Shown one piece after another: positions 39,123 to 47,786 of a stretch of 64,000 nucleotides of DNA (its first letter is position 1; every line of letters begins with the position of its first letter). Source of the DNA: Acinetobacter calcoaceticus. GTDB lineage: Bacteria > Pseudomonadota > Gammaproteobacteria > Pseudomonadales > Moraxellaceae. The notes below the pieces were generated by a model, which made no database searches, was not told the origin of the DNA, and worked only from the letters and a program-made list of their open reading frames with translations. The stretch lies in contig NZ_SLVJ01000012.1 in assembly GCF_004345325.1 (NCBI RefSeq), positions 1 to 64,000 of the forward strand. Reading direction: 5' to 3'. Position numbers and translations under genes: made by a program.

Positions 39123-39976
39123 GTACTGAGCAACCGAGCATGCAGCCCGTGATTAAGGCAGAAGATTTCAACTTAAAGTCAGGTCAAGCTTATCTACGCG
39201 CCCAAGATCTTAATTTGGTTTTTTGTCATAGCTGTGGACGACTCAATCCTAAAGTCCAAGCCAATGAGAAACAAAAGCCTCGCTGTACACGTTGTCATAG
39301 TGCGCTGCACCTACGCAAACCCAAAAGTTTAGATCGCACCATGGCCTTGGCCATCGCCGCAACTATTTTGTATATCCCTGCAAATGTCCTGCCTATGACA
39401 GTCACAGACTCAATATTGGGGCGTCAGCAAGATACCATTATGAGTGGGGTGATCTTTTTTTGGCAAAGTGGTGATTATCTGGTGTCCAGTGTGATCTTTA
39501 TTGCCAGTATCTTTATTCCGATGTTAAAACTGCTGATCTTATTCTTTTTATTAATCGCAGTACATTTACAGTCATCGCAGCGTTGGCAGTTTTTACCTGA
39601 GCACTGTGCAATGCTTTATCGTGTGGTTGAGTTTGTAGGGCGTTGGTCGATGATTGATGTCTTTGTGGTGGCATTATTAACTGCATTGATTCAGATTCAA
39701 TCCTTAGCCACGATATTAGCAGGACCAGGTGCAGTGGCTTTCGGTGCAGTGGTGGTATTAACCATGTTTGCCTCCTTAAGTTTCGATCCCCGTATTATTT
39801 GGGATAACTATTATGCAGCCAGAGATCAAAACCAAAATCATCCCAACTCGAATAGTCGGAAGCCTAATCAACAGCAGCCATCCGATTTAAATATGACTTC
39901 AGAACACAATAATTCAACGATTATGAAATCTAGCTATACGCTGATGAATAATGATTCCTCGAACTCCAGCCCATAA
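39119..39976 (+). CDS. Paraquat-inducible protein A domain protein (second half of PqiA)
   Basis: 285-residue inner-membrane protein with the zinc-ribbon CHSCGRLN...CTRCHSAL (about 38-63) and four membrane helices, including YIPANVLPMTVT, which is characteristic of PqiA. It corresponds to the second module of E. coli PqiA. The C-terminus has a Asn/Ser/Gln-rich tail of about 55 residues not found in the other half. It overlaps the first half by 4 bp, and the MCE gene follows directly. Confidence 0.88.
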   Translation: MSTEQPSMQPVIKAEDFNLKSGQAYLRAQDLNLVFCHSCGRLNPKVQANEKQKPRCTRCHSALHLRKPKSLDRTMALAIAATILYIPANVLPMTVTDSILGRQQDTIMSGVIFFWQSGDYLVSSVIFIASIFIPMLKLLILFFLLIAVHLQSSQRWQFLPEHCAMLYRVVEFVGRWSMIDVFVVALLTALIQIQSLATILAGPGAVAFGAVVVLTMFASLSFDPRIIWDNYYAARDQNQNHPNSNSRKPNQQQPSDLNMTSEHNNSTIMKSSYTLMNNDSSNSSP

Positions 39977-39978
39977 GA

Positions 39979-41649
39979 ATGATCGGTATGTCTGAAAATA
40001 CACCAAACAACAATAACTCAGATCATCAATCCACAGATCTGACCCCTGACCAACAGCACAATCTTCCTGAGCCTGAAACAAAGAAAGGCCGTTGGAGACC
40101 ATCACTGATTTGGTTAGTACCCATTGTGGCATTATTAATCGCTTTGTCTTTGGCGGTAAAAGCTGTGCTCGATACTGGGCCAACGATTAATGTGTCATTC
40201 CGTACCGCTGAAGGTTTGGTTGCGGGTAAAACCACGGTGCGTTATAAACAGGTGGATATTGGTTTGGTGCGTCAGATCGATTTATCTGAAGACCGTTCGC
40301 ATGTCATCGCGCAAATCGAACTGAGTAAAGATGCCAGTAATTTTGCTGCCAAAGATGCGCGGTTTTGGGTGGTGCGGCCACGAATCGGGACCAGTGGGGT
40401 TTCTGGCATTGATACATTATTGTCTGGTGCTTATATCGAGGTAGATGGGGGTAAGAATGAAGTCAAAGAAAGCAATTTTACGGGGCTTGAAGTGCCACCA
40501 GTGGTGTCTTCTGATGTACCAGGCAAAGTGTTTTTCTTAAAAGCCAAAGACCTAGGGTCATTGGATATTGGGGCACCGATTTATTATCGTCGGATTAATG
40601 TTGGTCAGGTGACCGCATTTAAACTGTCAAATGATGGTCAAAATGTCGAGCTACAGACCTTTATTCAAGCACCATACGATAAGTTTGTGACCAAGGATGC
40701 GCGTTTTTGGCAAGCCAGTGGTGTGGATGTGACGTTGAATGCGTCAGGTTTTAATCTGAATACTCAGTCATTGGCAAGTATCGTCGCTGGAGGGATCGCC
40801 TTTGGTTATCCTGAAAACTCGAATGCTGCCTCCGCCGCCGATAAGAGTAATTTCACCTTATGGGACTCACGTACTGAAGCCTTGAAAGAGCCAGATATCA
40901 ATCCTCGACAAGTGATTATGTATTTTGATCATTCACTTCGTGGCTTAACGGCAGGTGCACCGATTGACTTTATGGGTATAGAGATTGGCAAGGTGACTTC
41001 GGTGAATGCTGAATTTGATGCCAATTACACCCGTATGCGGATGCGTGTAGAGGCGGTGATATATCCTTCTCGTTTAGCTAATGGTCGAGAAATCGATCCT
41101 AACGGCGATATATTTAAAAGCTTTGTTAATCGAGGCTGGCGTGCACAAATGCGTACAGGCAGCTTACTCACTGGGCAGAACTATATTGCCTTTGATAAGT
41201 TCCCTAAAGCCAAAGCCGCTGAGGTGAAAATGCGTAGTGATGGCCGTGTTGAAGTGCCGACCACAGTGACAGAGTTAAGTGGTTTGCAAGCTCAAGTTTC
41301 GGTGATTGCGGACAAATTGACTAAATTCCCATTGGTGGAGATTGGCCAAGATGTGCGTAAGACGTTGGATAATATGAATACTGCTGTTGCCTCAACCGAT
41401 AAGTTGATCAAACAATTGGACACCAAAGTGGCACCAGGCATGCAAGCGACCTTAGATGATGTCCGCAGAACCATGCAATCCACCGAGTCAATCTTGTCTA
41501 GTGATGCACCGATGCAACAAGATGTACGCCGTGCACTACAGCAAATGACCCGCGCAGCTGCATCGTTACAGTTAATGGCGGATTATATCGAACAACATCC
41601 GGAATCGATCATTCGCGGGAAAACTCCAGAGGACAATCATGCTAAATAA
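39979..41649 (+). CDS. pqiB: PqiB-type MCE protein (periplasmic lipid-transport tube)
   Basis: MCE proteins form hexameric tubes that carry lipids between the membranes; PqiB has three MCE domains. The 556 residues contain one N-terminal membrane helix (about 37-57) and three repeats of the MCE type (INVSFRTAEGLVAGKTTVRYK, KVFFLKAKDLGSLDIGAPIYY, and VIMYFDHSLRGLTAGAPI), then a helical C-terminus (about 430-545) like the needle of PqiB. The start at 39979 or the ATG at 39988 (MSENTPNN) are both possible. It overlaps pqiC by 11 bp. Confidence 0.92.
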   Translation: MIGMSENTPNNNNSDHQSTDLTPDQQHNLPEPETKKGRWRPSLIWLVPIVALLIALSLAVKAVLDTGPTINVSFRTAEGLVAGKTTVRYKQVDIGLVRQIDLSEDRSHVIAQIELSKDASNFAAKDARFWVVRPRIGTSGVSGIDTLLSGAYIEVDGGKNEVKESNFTGLEVPPVVSSDVPGKVFFLKAKDLGSLDIGAPIYYRRINVGQVTAFKLSNDGQNVELQTFIQAPYDKFVTKDARFWQASGVDVTLNASGFNLNTQSLASIVAGGIAFGYPENSNAASAADKSNFTLWDSRTEALKEPDINPRQVIMYFDHSLRGLTAGAPIDFMGIEIGKVTSVNAEFDANYTRMRMRVEAVIYPSRLANGREIDPNGDIFKSFVNRGWRAQMRTGSLLTGQNYIAFDKFPKAKAAEVKMRSDGRVEVPTTVTELSGLQAQVSVIADKLTKFPLVEIGQDVRKTLDNMNTAVASTDKLIKQLDTKVAPGMQATLDDVRRTMQSTESILSSDAPMQQDVRRALQQMTRAAASLQLMADYIEQHPESIIRGKTPEDNHAK

Positions 41650-42409
41650 AATAAACCGTCATCAAAACGCATTATCACGCCCAGCCATTGAACTGGGGCG
41701 TGGTGTAGGGATGGTGTTATTACTGGCCAGCGCCGCAGGTTTAATGGCATGTTCTGGTTCCCCGACACCGAACTACTATACCTTGACCTCAAAGATGCCA
41801 TCCGTGCAGAACACAACGGTAGTCAACGCCAATGTTCGAATGATCGAGGTACTGCCTGTGGGCTTACCCGATCGATTAAATCGTGCACCGATGCTGTTAC
41901 AAGATGCCAATGGCAAGTCTAAGGTTCTGGATAATGACCGTTGGACCTCGACTTTAGGCGCTGAATTACGTGATGGTTTGTCGGCGGGCTTACAGCAAAA
42001 ACTCGGTGCAGTTGATCGTTATAGCAGTGGGATGACCGGTGGGAAGGTGACCTATCGAATTGCCACTGATTTTGCTCGTTTTGATATCGTTGAACGCAGT
42101 GGAACGAAAAGCACCTTCAATAGCGCGACTGCAAAAGATATAGAGGTGGTGGTGGCGTGGATTATCAAGCGTGATGATCCCAATCGACCACTAACGCCAG
42201 ATGCCTCAGCAAAAGGGAGTACGCTAAATCAACAACTAAGTTGTCGGATGGCTTTTAGTACCCCAGTACCTGGGAATGGACAGCACATCGCTGATGTCGT
42301 CAGTACCTCACAGACTTCACTCAATCGTGTGGTCGATGCGGTTGCCGCTTCGGTAGTGGTGGCAGAAGGCAAAACTTCAGCGAAAGTTGAAGGGGCAGTG
42401 TGTTCTTAG
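41639..42409 (+). CDS. pqiC: PqiC-type outer-membrane lipoprotein (ABC-type transport auxiliary)
   Basis: PqiC is the outer-membrane-anchored partner of PqiB. The 256-residue protein has a long signal peptide with a lipobox (LASAAGLMAC-SGS) and the family feature PNYYTLTSKM right after it, with DRWTSTLGAELRDGLSAGL further on. A phenylalanine-type terminal signature is absent; it ends in KVEGAVCS. It overlaps pqiB by 11 bp and closes the operon. No transcription terminator of standard form is seen after it. Confidence 0.9.
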   Translation: MLNKINRHQNALSRPAIELGRGVGMVLLLASAAGLMACSGSPTPNYYTLTSKMPSVQNTTVVNANVRMIEVLPVGLPDRLNRAPMLLQDANGKSKVLDNDRWTSTLGAELRDGLSAGLQQKLGAVDRYSSGMTGGKVTYRIATDFARFDIVERSGTKSTFNSATAKDIEVVVAWIIKRDDPNRPLTPDASAKGSTLNQQLSCRMAFSTPVPGNGQHIADVVSTSQTSLNRVVDAVAASVVVAEGKTSAKVEGAVCS

Positions 42410-43058
42410 TCGGAGTGGATTTGCAGTATAAACTTCGGCGAGCAAATGGCCTTTATGTGGATGATCACGATCTAAATAGCCTAAGCAATATAAATTCAAG
42501 AATACTCACATCACCATTCGGTATTGGAAACTGGCGGCAGGACGCCGCCTGATTTTGCACTGGGTGACAGGAATGTATTCTCAGTGTAAAAGAAGTTTTG
42601 TTGTACTTTTTTAAAATTAAAGAGAGGAATATCCGCAATGCGGATGCAGCTCGGTCAGACAGCGCCGAGGGTATATTTAAAAAACCAGTTTATCGCCAGT
42701 CATCAACCATTTTGGTATTCCACTGTAGAGTAGAACGAGGTTAATAAAGATGGATGGTTGATCTGTGGAAGTCTCAGTAAACATTCATTTACCCAACCAT
42801 TGCGTTATAAAATACCCGTTCAGCAAGTCCAATCTAAGTTAAGAAGATTAAACTTGGATAGATGCGATATTTTCTCATCAATTGCTTTAGAATACGCCGC
42901 GGGTGGTGGTGGTCTTTAATACCACTCAATCATCGTGGTTAAATATTTTCTGTGTTTAATCTATGCTGTACTTCATCTATGCAAGGTCTGGGCGGGAATC
43001 AAATTGCATTGCAATGTTGTACGACTGCGCCAAGTTCATTTTGCTTTAGGACATATTG
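42410..43058. other. Palindrome-rich intergenic region, no coding gene seen
   Basis: About 650 bp with no convincing reading frame. The left part is unusually rich in perfect short inverted repeats: GGCGGC-AGGAC-GCCGCC (42533-42549), CACTG/CAGTG (42559-42586), ATCCGCA-A-TGCGGAT (42631-42645), CTCGG/CCGAG (42650-42669) and ATCAACCAT/ATGGTTGAT (42702-42762). They could fold as one RNA or be REP-like remnants. The right part probably holds the promoter of the kinase gene at 43059. Confidence 0.5.
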
Positions 43059-44237
43059 ATGCTAGAAAAAGAACCCACTGGACATGGCATGGGAACTGAA
43101 CTCGAACAAAAAGATTGGGTCAATATGACCCTACAGGATTTGCTGTGCTTGCAGCCTGACTACCCTGAACTTGCTGGGGAATTGGAATTGGAATTGGCAT
43201 TGCTTTGGCATAGCCCACGGCCATTCTCCTCCGCCAGTATCGTGGCGACGGCACAGGGTCAATATCTGATTAAACGTAGCCATTGTTCCTTTCGTTCAGT
43301 GGCAGACCTCCTGCAAGAACATGCTTTTATTCAGCATCTAGGCGCTAAAGGTCTAGAGGTGTCGCAAGTGCTGAGCAATGCCGCAGGCGTCACTGCGACA
43401 GCAATCGGTGAATGGATCTATGAAGTACACCATAAATTGACTGCACAGGATATCTACGCCGAACATCACTCCTGGAAGTCATTTTTCTATCCGGATCATG
43501 CCTATTCCGCGGGTCAATTGTTGGCGAAACTGCATCATGCTGCCGCTGACTTTTGCCAGCAAGCCCGTGATACACAATACCTGATTGCCAACCAACGCTT
43601 GCTCGAATCGACTTCGCTGCTACAGGCTATACAGCAACGTATCCAAGCCAGTAAAGGCTTGCGTGACTATTTCCAAAACCAGCACTTTAGCGCTGAATTT
43701 GTGCAGCAACTTGAACAATTTCATCAGCTGTTGTTGCCTGTGTTGCCCAAGTTACAACGACTATGGACGCACAATGATTTGCATGCCTCCAATATGTTGT
43801 GGACGGATAACTCTCCGCACGCTGAAGTGGCGGCGGTGATTGACTTTGGGCTCAGTGACTTAAGTAGTGTCAGCTATGACGTGGCGGTGGCAATCGAGCG
43901 TAATTTTGTCGATTGGCTACAACTGGATATGCCACAACATGTGGATATCCATATCGATGCAGCAGGGCTCAAGCAATTTATCCAAGGCTATGTCGCCGCA
44001 GGGGGCAGCACTGAACAATTGAGTTATGTGCCACAGATGATGACTTTGGCACATATCGACTTTGCCCTGTATGAACTGGAGTATTTTGTTGAAATTACTC
44101 AGAACCAGAGCCATGCCGATGCGGCCTATCGATATTTAATCGAGCATACATTGTGGTTTGCAACGGATGCAGGTCAGCGCTTTATTCAATTGCTCCAGCT
44201 ACAGATCGCCTCAGCAAGCAAGGCTGCTCTGGGCTAA
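43059..44237 (+). CDS. APH-fold phosphotransferase (aminoglycoside phosphotransferase/choline kinase family)
   Basis: Protein-kinase-like small-molecule kinase of unknown substrate. The Brenner motif THNDLHASNMLW (catalytic Asp, Mg ligand Asn) and the IDFGLSDLSSVSYDVA motif (DFG-like Asp) are intact. The start at the ATG of 43059 has AGGA about 8 nt upstream; the TTG at 43056 is less likely. It lies 105 bp before the TonB receptor gene on the same strand. This pairing suggests the kinase modifies something taken up by the receptor, or a siderophore, but there is no direct evidence. It is not a known resistance enzyme. Confidence 0.85.
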   Translation: MLEKEPTGHGMGTELEQKDWVNMTLQDLLCLQPDYPELAGELELELALLWHSPRPFSSASIVATAQGQYLIKRSHCSFRSVADLLQEHAFIQHLGAKGLEVSQVLSNAAGVTATAIGEWIYEVHHKLTAQDIYAEHHSWKSFFYPDHAYSAGQLLAKLHHAAADFCQQARDTQYLIANQRLLESTSLLQAIQQRIQASKGLRDYFQNQHFSAEFVQQLEQFHQLLLPVLPKLQRLWTHNDLHASNMLWTDNSPHAEVAAVIDFGLSDLSSVSYDVAVAIERNFVDWLQLDMPQHVDIHIDAAGLKQFIQGYVAAGGSTEQLSYVPQMMTLAHIDFALYELEYFVEITQNQSHADAAYRYLIEHTLWFATDAGQRFIQLLQLQIASASKAALG

Positions 44238-44342
44238 AACATTTTAAACATCGCACTTAAAACATCGCTCTTTAAACAACGTTCAATGCTCATGCTGTTT
44301 ATGGGCGCAACATTTGCTATTCAGTTTGTCACAGGTTGTCTC

Positions 44343-46538
44343 ATGTCGTTCAATGCAATAAAAAAAACCGTACTCAGTCAGTCGATCCTGACCCTGATCT
44401 CAATTTCCTCGACTTCAATCATCGTTGGGATCAGCACTGCGCATGCTGCTGAGGAACCGCAACAATTAGCGACCATCGTGGTTGAGGCCAGTCAGCAAGA
44501 CAACAATTATAGTGGCCGTACGCTGAAAATGGCGGGGTTGAGCAGTTCAGATGTTGCTGCATTGCCTGCCGCGGTGGCGATCGTGGGCCGTGATCTGATC
44601 GAAGATAGCCAAGCCAAAACCTTGGCTGATGTGATCAAGCATGAGGCTTCAGTCGGTGAAAACTATGCGCCGATTGGTTATTTCCCCAATGTGCTATCCC
44701 GTGGATTTGTACTCGACAATGCCTCCAGTTATTTCGTTAATTCGCAGTTGATCCGTGGTGAACAAAATGTGGCTTTGGAAAATAAGCAACAGGTCGAAAT
44801 ATTAAAAGGGGTGTCTGCCATGCAGGCGGGCATGACCACCTCAGGTGGGGTGATTAACTATGTCACCAAACGCCCTGAAAATGTCTCCAACCTGAGTCTG
44901 GGTGTGGATGAAAATGGCGACAACAGTGTGGCGGTCGATGTTGGCGGATTTGTCGGTGAGCAGGATCAGTTTGGTTATCGCATCAACATGGCCAATCAGA
45001 ATATCCGCCCCTATGTTGAACATGCCGATGGCGATCGCCAATTTGCTTCTTTGGCCTTGGACTGGAATATCAGTGATCAATCTCTGCTGCAATTTGATGT
45101 TGAAGCGCAGAAACAAAAACAACGCACCGTGGCAGGCTATCAATTACTCGATGGCAAGGTGCCGACTGGCGTAAAGTGGGATCGTCTCTTGGGTTATCGT
45201 GATGATAGTCGGGCGGTACGCAATGAAAGTTTAAATAGCAGCTTGCGATATCAATACCAGTTTAATCAAGATTGGACCGGACGCTTGAGTGCCGCACACA
45301 GCAAAGTGGTGATTGAGGATAATAGTTCTTTTGCTTGGGGTTGCTCATATAGTGCAGTGTGCAAGTTTGATGGCAATGGTGGGAGCTTTGATAAAAATGG
45401 CAACTATGACATTTATGACTTCCGAATCCCAGACGATCGCTATCAAAGTAATCAGTTTAAAGCAGGGCTAGAAGGCAATTTCGCTACAGGCCAGATTCAA
45501 CATCAATTGCAAATCGAACTCTCACATACCGAAAAAAAGCGTGATCTTGCTGCGGGTATCAACCAATGGATTGGCACTGGGAATATTTATCGTGATGAGA
45601 CCCAAGCTGCGCCAGCAACAGGCGAGGAACCACAGACCTCAGCAGCGATGTCATTTAAGGGCGGGCAAAGTGCAGTGATGTTGATGGATCAGATGCAATG
45701 GAATCAGCAATGGTCCACAGTGCTGGGGGGGAAATGGATTCGCCTCGATGAAAACACCTATGATGCTACTGGTGCACAAAGCCGTAAAACTGATCTGAAT
45801 AAATTCCTACCACAACTGGCCATTATGTTTAACCCGTGGGAAAGAACCCATTTCTATGCGTCATATAGCAAGGGCTTGGTCGATGGGGCAACTGCGCCGT
45901 GGTATACCGAAAACGCCAGTCAAACCCTTGCCCCAATGAATTCGCGCCAATTTGAAATCGGGATGAAACAGCAGATTCAAGACGTATTATTGACGGCCGC
46001 TTTATTTGATCTTAAGCAGGATAATCAAAGTACTCAGCAACTGGCGGATAAAAAATCTTATTTTATCCAAGAAGGCCAGCAGCAAAACTATGGTCTTGAA
46101 CTTGGACTCAGTGGCAAGATCACCGATGCGCTAAAAATCAATACCACGATGGCGTTTACCCAAGCCAGATTAACGGATATTGGCAATGAACAGTTTAAGG
46201 GTCATCAATTACAGAATATACCAAAGTTTAGATTCTCTAGTTTTGCTGCATATGATATTGCTGCCATTGAGGGTTTAAGTGTACTGGGTGGCCTGCGTTA
46301 TAACAGCAGTAAATTTGCCAATAAAGCGGGCACTGCCAAAGTCTCAGGCTATAGCGTGGTTGATCTCGGTGCGGCATATCAGTTTATGCTCAGCGGGCAT
46401 GATACAGCGCTACGTTTTAATGTCGATAATGTCTTCAATAAAAAATACTGGCGAGATGTAGGCGGTTATATCGGCGATGATTATATGTTTTTGGGTGCGC
46501 CCCGCACAGCGAAACTGGCATTGGATATCCGTTTCTAA
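44343..46538 (+). CDS. TonB-dependent siderophore receptor
   Basis: Outer-membrane barrel that imports ferric siderophores with energy from TonB. The start chosen is the ATG at 44343 (MSFNAIKKTV), with AGG 7 nt upstream and a clean signal peptide ending AHA-AE; the frame is open from 44286. Next come a TonB-box-like LATIVVEA, the plug domain (IVGRDLIEDSQAKTLADVIKHE, VEILKGVSAMQAGM, GGVINYVTKRP), and a 22-strand barrel ending in the terminal aromatic LALDIRF. There is no N-terminal STN signalling domain. The C-terminal DNVFNKKYW motif is typical of the siderophore-receptor family. Confidence 0.93.
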   Translation: MSFNAIKKTVLSQSILTLISISSTSIIVGISTAHAAEEPQQLATIVVEASQQDNNYSGRTLKMAGLSSSDVAALPAAVAIVGRDLIEDSQAKTLADVIKHEASVGENYAPIGYFPNVLSRGFVLDNASSYFVNSQLIRGEQNVALENKQQVEILKGVSAMQAGMTTSGGVINYVTKRPENVSNLSLGVDENGDNSVAVDVGGFVGEQDQFGYRINMANQNIRPYVEHADGDRQFASLALDWNISDQSLLQFDVEAQKQKQRTVAGYQLLDGKVPTGVKWDRLLGYRDDSRAVRNESLNSSLRYQYQFNQDWTGRLSAAHSKVVIEDNSSFAWGCSYSAVCKFDGNGGSFDKNGNYDIYDFRIPDDRYQSNQFKAGLEGNFATGQIQHQLQIELSHTEKKRDLAAGINQWIGTGNIYRDETQAAPATGEEPQTSAAMSFKGGQSAVMLMDQMQWNQQWSTVLGGKWIRLDENTYDATGAQSRKTDLNKFLPQLAIMFNPWERTHFYASYSKGLVDGATAPWYTENASQTLAPMNSRQFEIGMKQQIQDVLLTAALFDLKQDNQSTQQLADKKSYFIQEGQQQNYGLELGLSGKITDALKINTTMAFTQARLTDIGNEQFKGHQLQNIPKFRFSSFAAYDIAAIEGLSVLGGLRYNSSKFANKAGTAKVSGYSVVDLGAAYQFMLSGHDTALRFNVDNVFNKKYWRDVGGYIGDDYMFLGAPRTAKLALDIRF

Positions 46539-46582
46539 AGATTGGATTGAGGCCGCCCAAGTTTAAGACAGCAGCTCAAGGT

Positions 46583-47572
46583 TTAAGACTGAGGTTTTGT
46601 GGTTTGGGGCGGTTGCTGATTTTTTATGCTCAGAAAGAAGGGGCTATAAAATGTCAACTGTAATTGATTTTGATCAGCCAGAGTTTCTAAACTTTGGTTG
46701 ATATTATTCAGTGGAAATAGCCCTGAAACCAATATGTCTTGTACTTGTGGATCAATACGATAACTGCCATGTTTGTAGCGATACAGCTCAAAGATGACTT
46801 TTTTAAGGGGCCAGTTTTCAACCGCCAATATCTGTTGGGTCCAGTAAGGCTGAGGATTACGCAATTTAATGGTTTGAGAGGTTTTTTCATGGTCATAAAA
46901 AGCCCGATAACCTTGAGGGATTAATGTAGTCTGATTATGCTCATGACGGGTCACAGCAACTGCCTCTCGGTAGACATTAACTTGTATTTTATGATGATCC
47001 TCATCGCGCACCGTGAACTCAGTACCCAAGGCCTGCACTGTGCCATATTCAGTTGCGACGATAAATGGGCGCTGAAGGTCTGGGTCATTGGCAGTTTTAA
47101 TAAAAATCTCACCGGTGATTAATCTGAGCTGACGAGCCTGATTGGAAAATTGAATATCGACCGCACTGTCACTGGCCAAGATCAATTTAGAGCCATCTTC
47201 TAAATGTAGGGTTTTGATTTCACCGACTTTGCTGTAATGGTCGGCGCGCCATTTTTCCCATGGCATTATATAGAGTGAAATACCTAGAACCGCCAAAATG
47301 CCTAGACCGCAAAGGCTGCTGAATTTAAATTTGAATTTAGTTTTTTGTTCAGCAGCTAACTGCTTTTTCGAATGGCCAGACCTGGCGATAGCGCCTGTGC
47401 CAATACTAAATTTATCTAGATATTGAATGGCGAGTGCATGTTCTATTTTTTGTGTTTTCCACTGTTCATACAGAGCAGTCTGCTCAACAGTCATATCACC
47501 TGAATTCAGGATCAGCAACCAATCAGCAGCTTGGTCAAATACCTCATCAGGGATCTGTGTTTTGTTAGACAT
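46583..47572 (-). CDS. FecR-family anti-sigma / signal-transducing membrane protein
   Basis: FecR proteins sit in the inner membrane and pass a signal from a receptor to an ECF sigma factor. The N-terminal cytosolic domain shows the DUF4880-type pattern AADWLLILNSGDMT...LYEQWK, a membrane helix at about 85-107, and a C-terminal FecR domain (IKTLHLEDGSKLILASDSAV, FIVATEYGTVQALGTEFTV), then a secretin/STN-like end (VSGLFPLNNINQSLETL). The start is the ATG at 47572. No fecI sigma gene is visible, and the convergent receptor at 44343 lacks an STN domain, so the signal partners are missing from the window. Confidence 0.9.
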   Translation of the reverse strand: MSNKTQIPDEVFDQAADWLLILNSGDMTVEQTALYEQWKTQKIEHALAIQYLDKFSIGTGAIARSGHSKKQLAAEQKTKFKFKFSSLCGLGILAVLGISLYIMPWEKWRADHYSKVGEIKTLHLEDGSKLILASDSAVDIQFSNQARQLRLITGEIFIKTANDPDLQRPFIVATEYGTVQALGTEFTVRDEDHHKIQVNVYREAVAVTRHEHNQTTLIPQGYRAFYDHEKTSQTIKLRNPQPYWTQQILAVENWPLKKVIFELYRYKHGSYRIDPQVQDILVSGLFPLNNINQSLETLADQNQLQLTFYSPFFLSIKNQQPPQTTKPQS

Positions 47573-47753
47573 AAATGTCAATTTTAGTTAAGTGTAATAT
47601 GCTCATTATAAAGATTTATACAGCTGAAGAAAGCCTGTTTCGTATCCAGTTTCACTGTAGTCTCTAAAATGTTGCGCAATAAGACGTTTAGGCGGTATAG
47701 CAATGCGATGTTAAACCAATATCGCGTGGGCTTCGGTTCAGAACAAGCAAAAA

Positions 47754-47779
47754 AAACTCTAACCTTTTGGTTAGAGTTT
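47754..47779 (-). terminator. Terminator of the OprD-family porin gene
   Basis: Stem AAACTCTAACC / GGTTAGAGTTT with a 4-nt loop, followed on the minus strand by a long T run. It begins 8 bp after the porin stop codon. Confidence 0.93.
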
Positions 47780-47786
47780 ATCCATA

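Noticed and set aside
47573..47610. Possible Fur-box-like TATAATGAGCATATTA upstream of the FecR gene
   Set aside because: Only half of the 19-bp Fur consensus fits, and the region is AT-rich, so the match is not significant.
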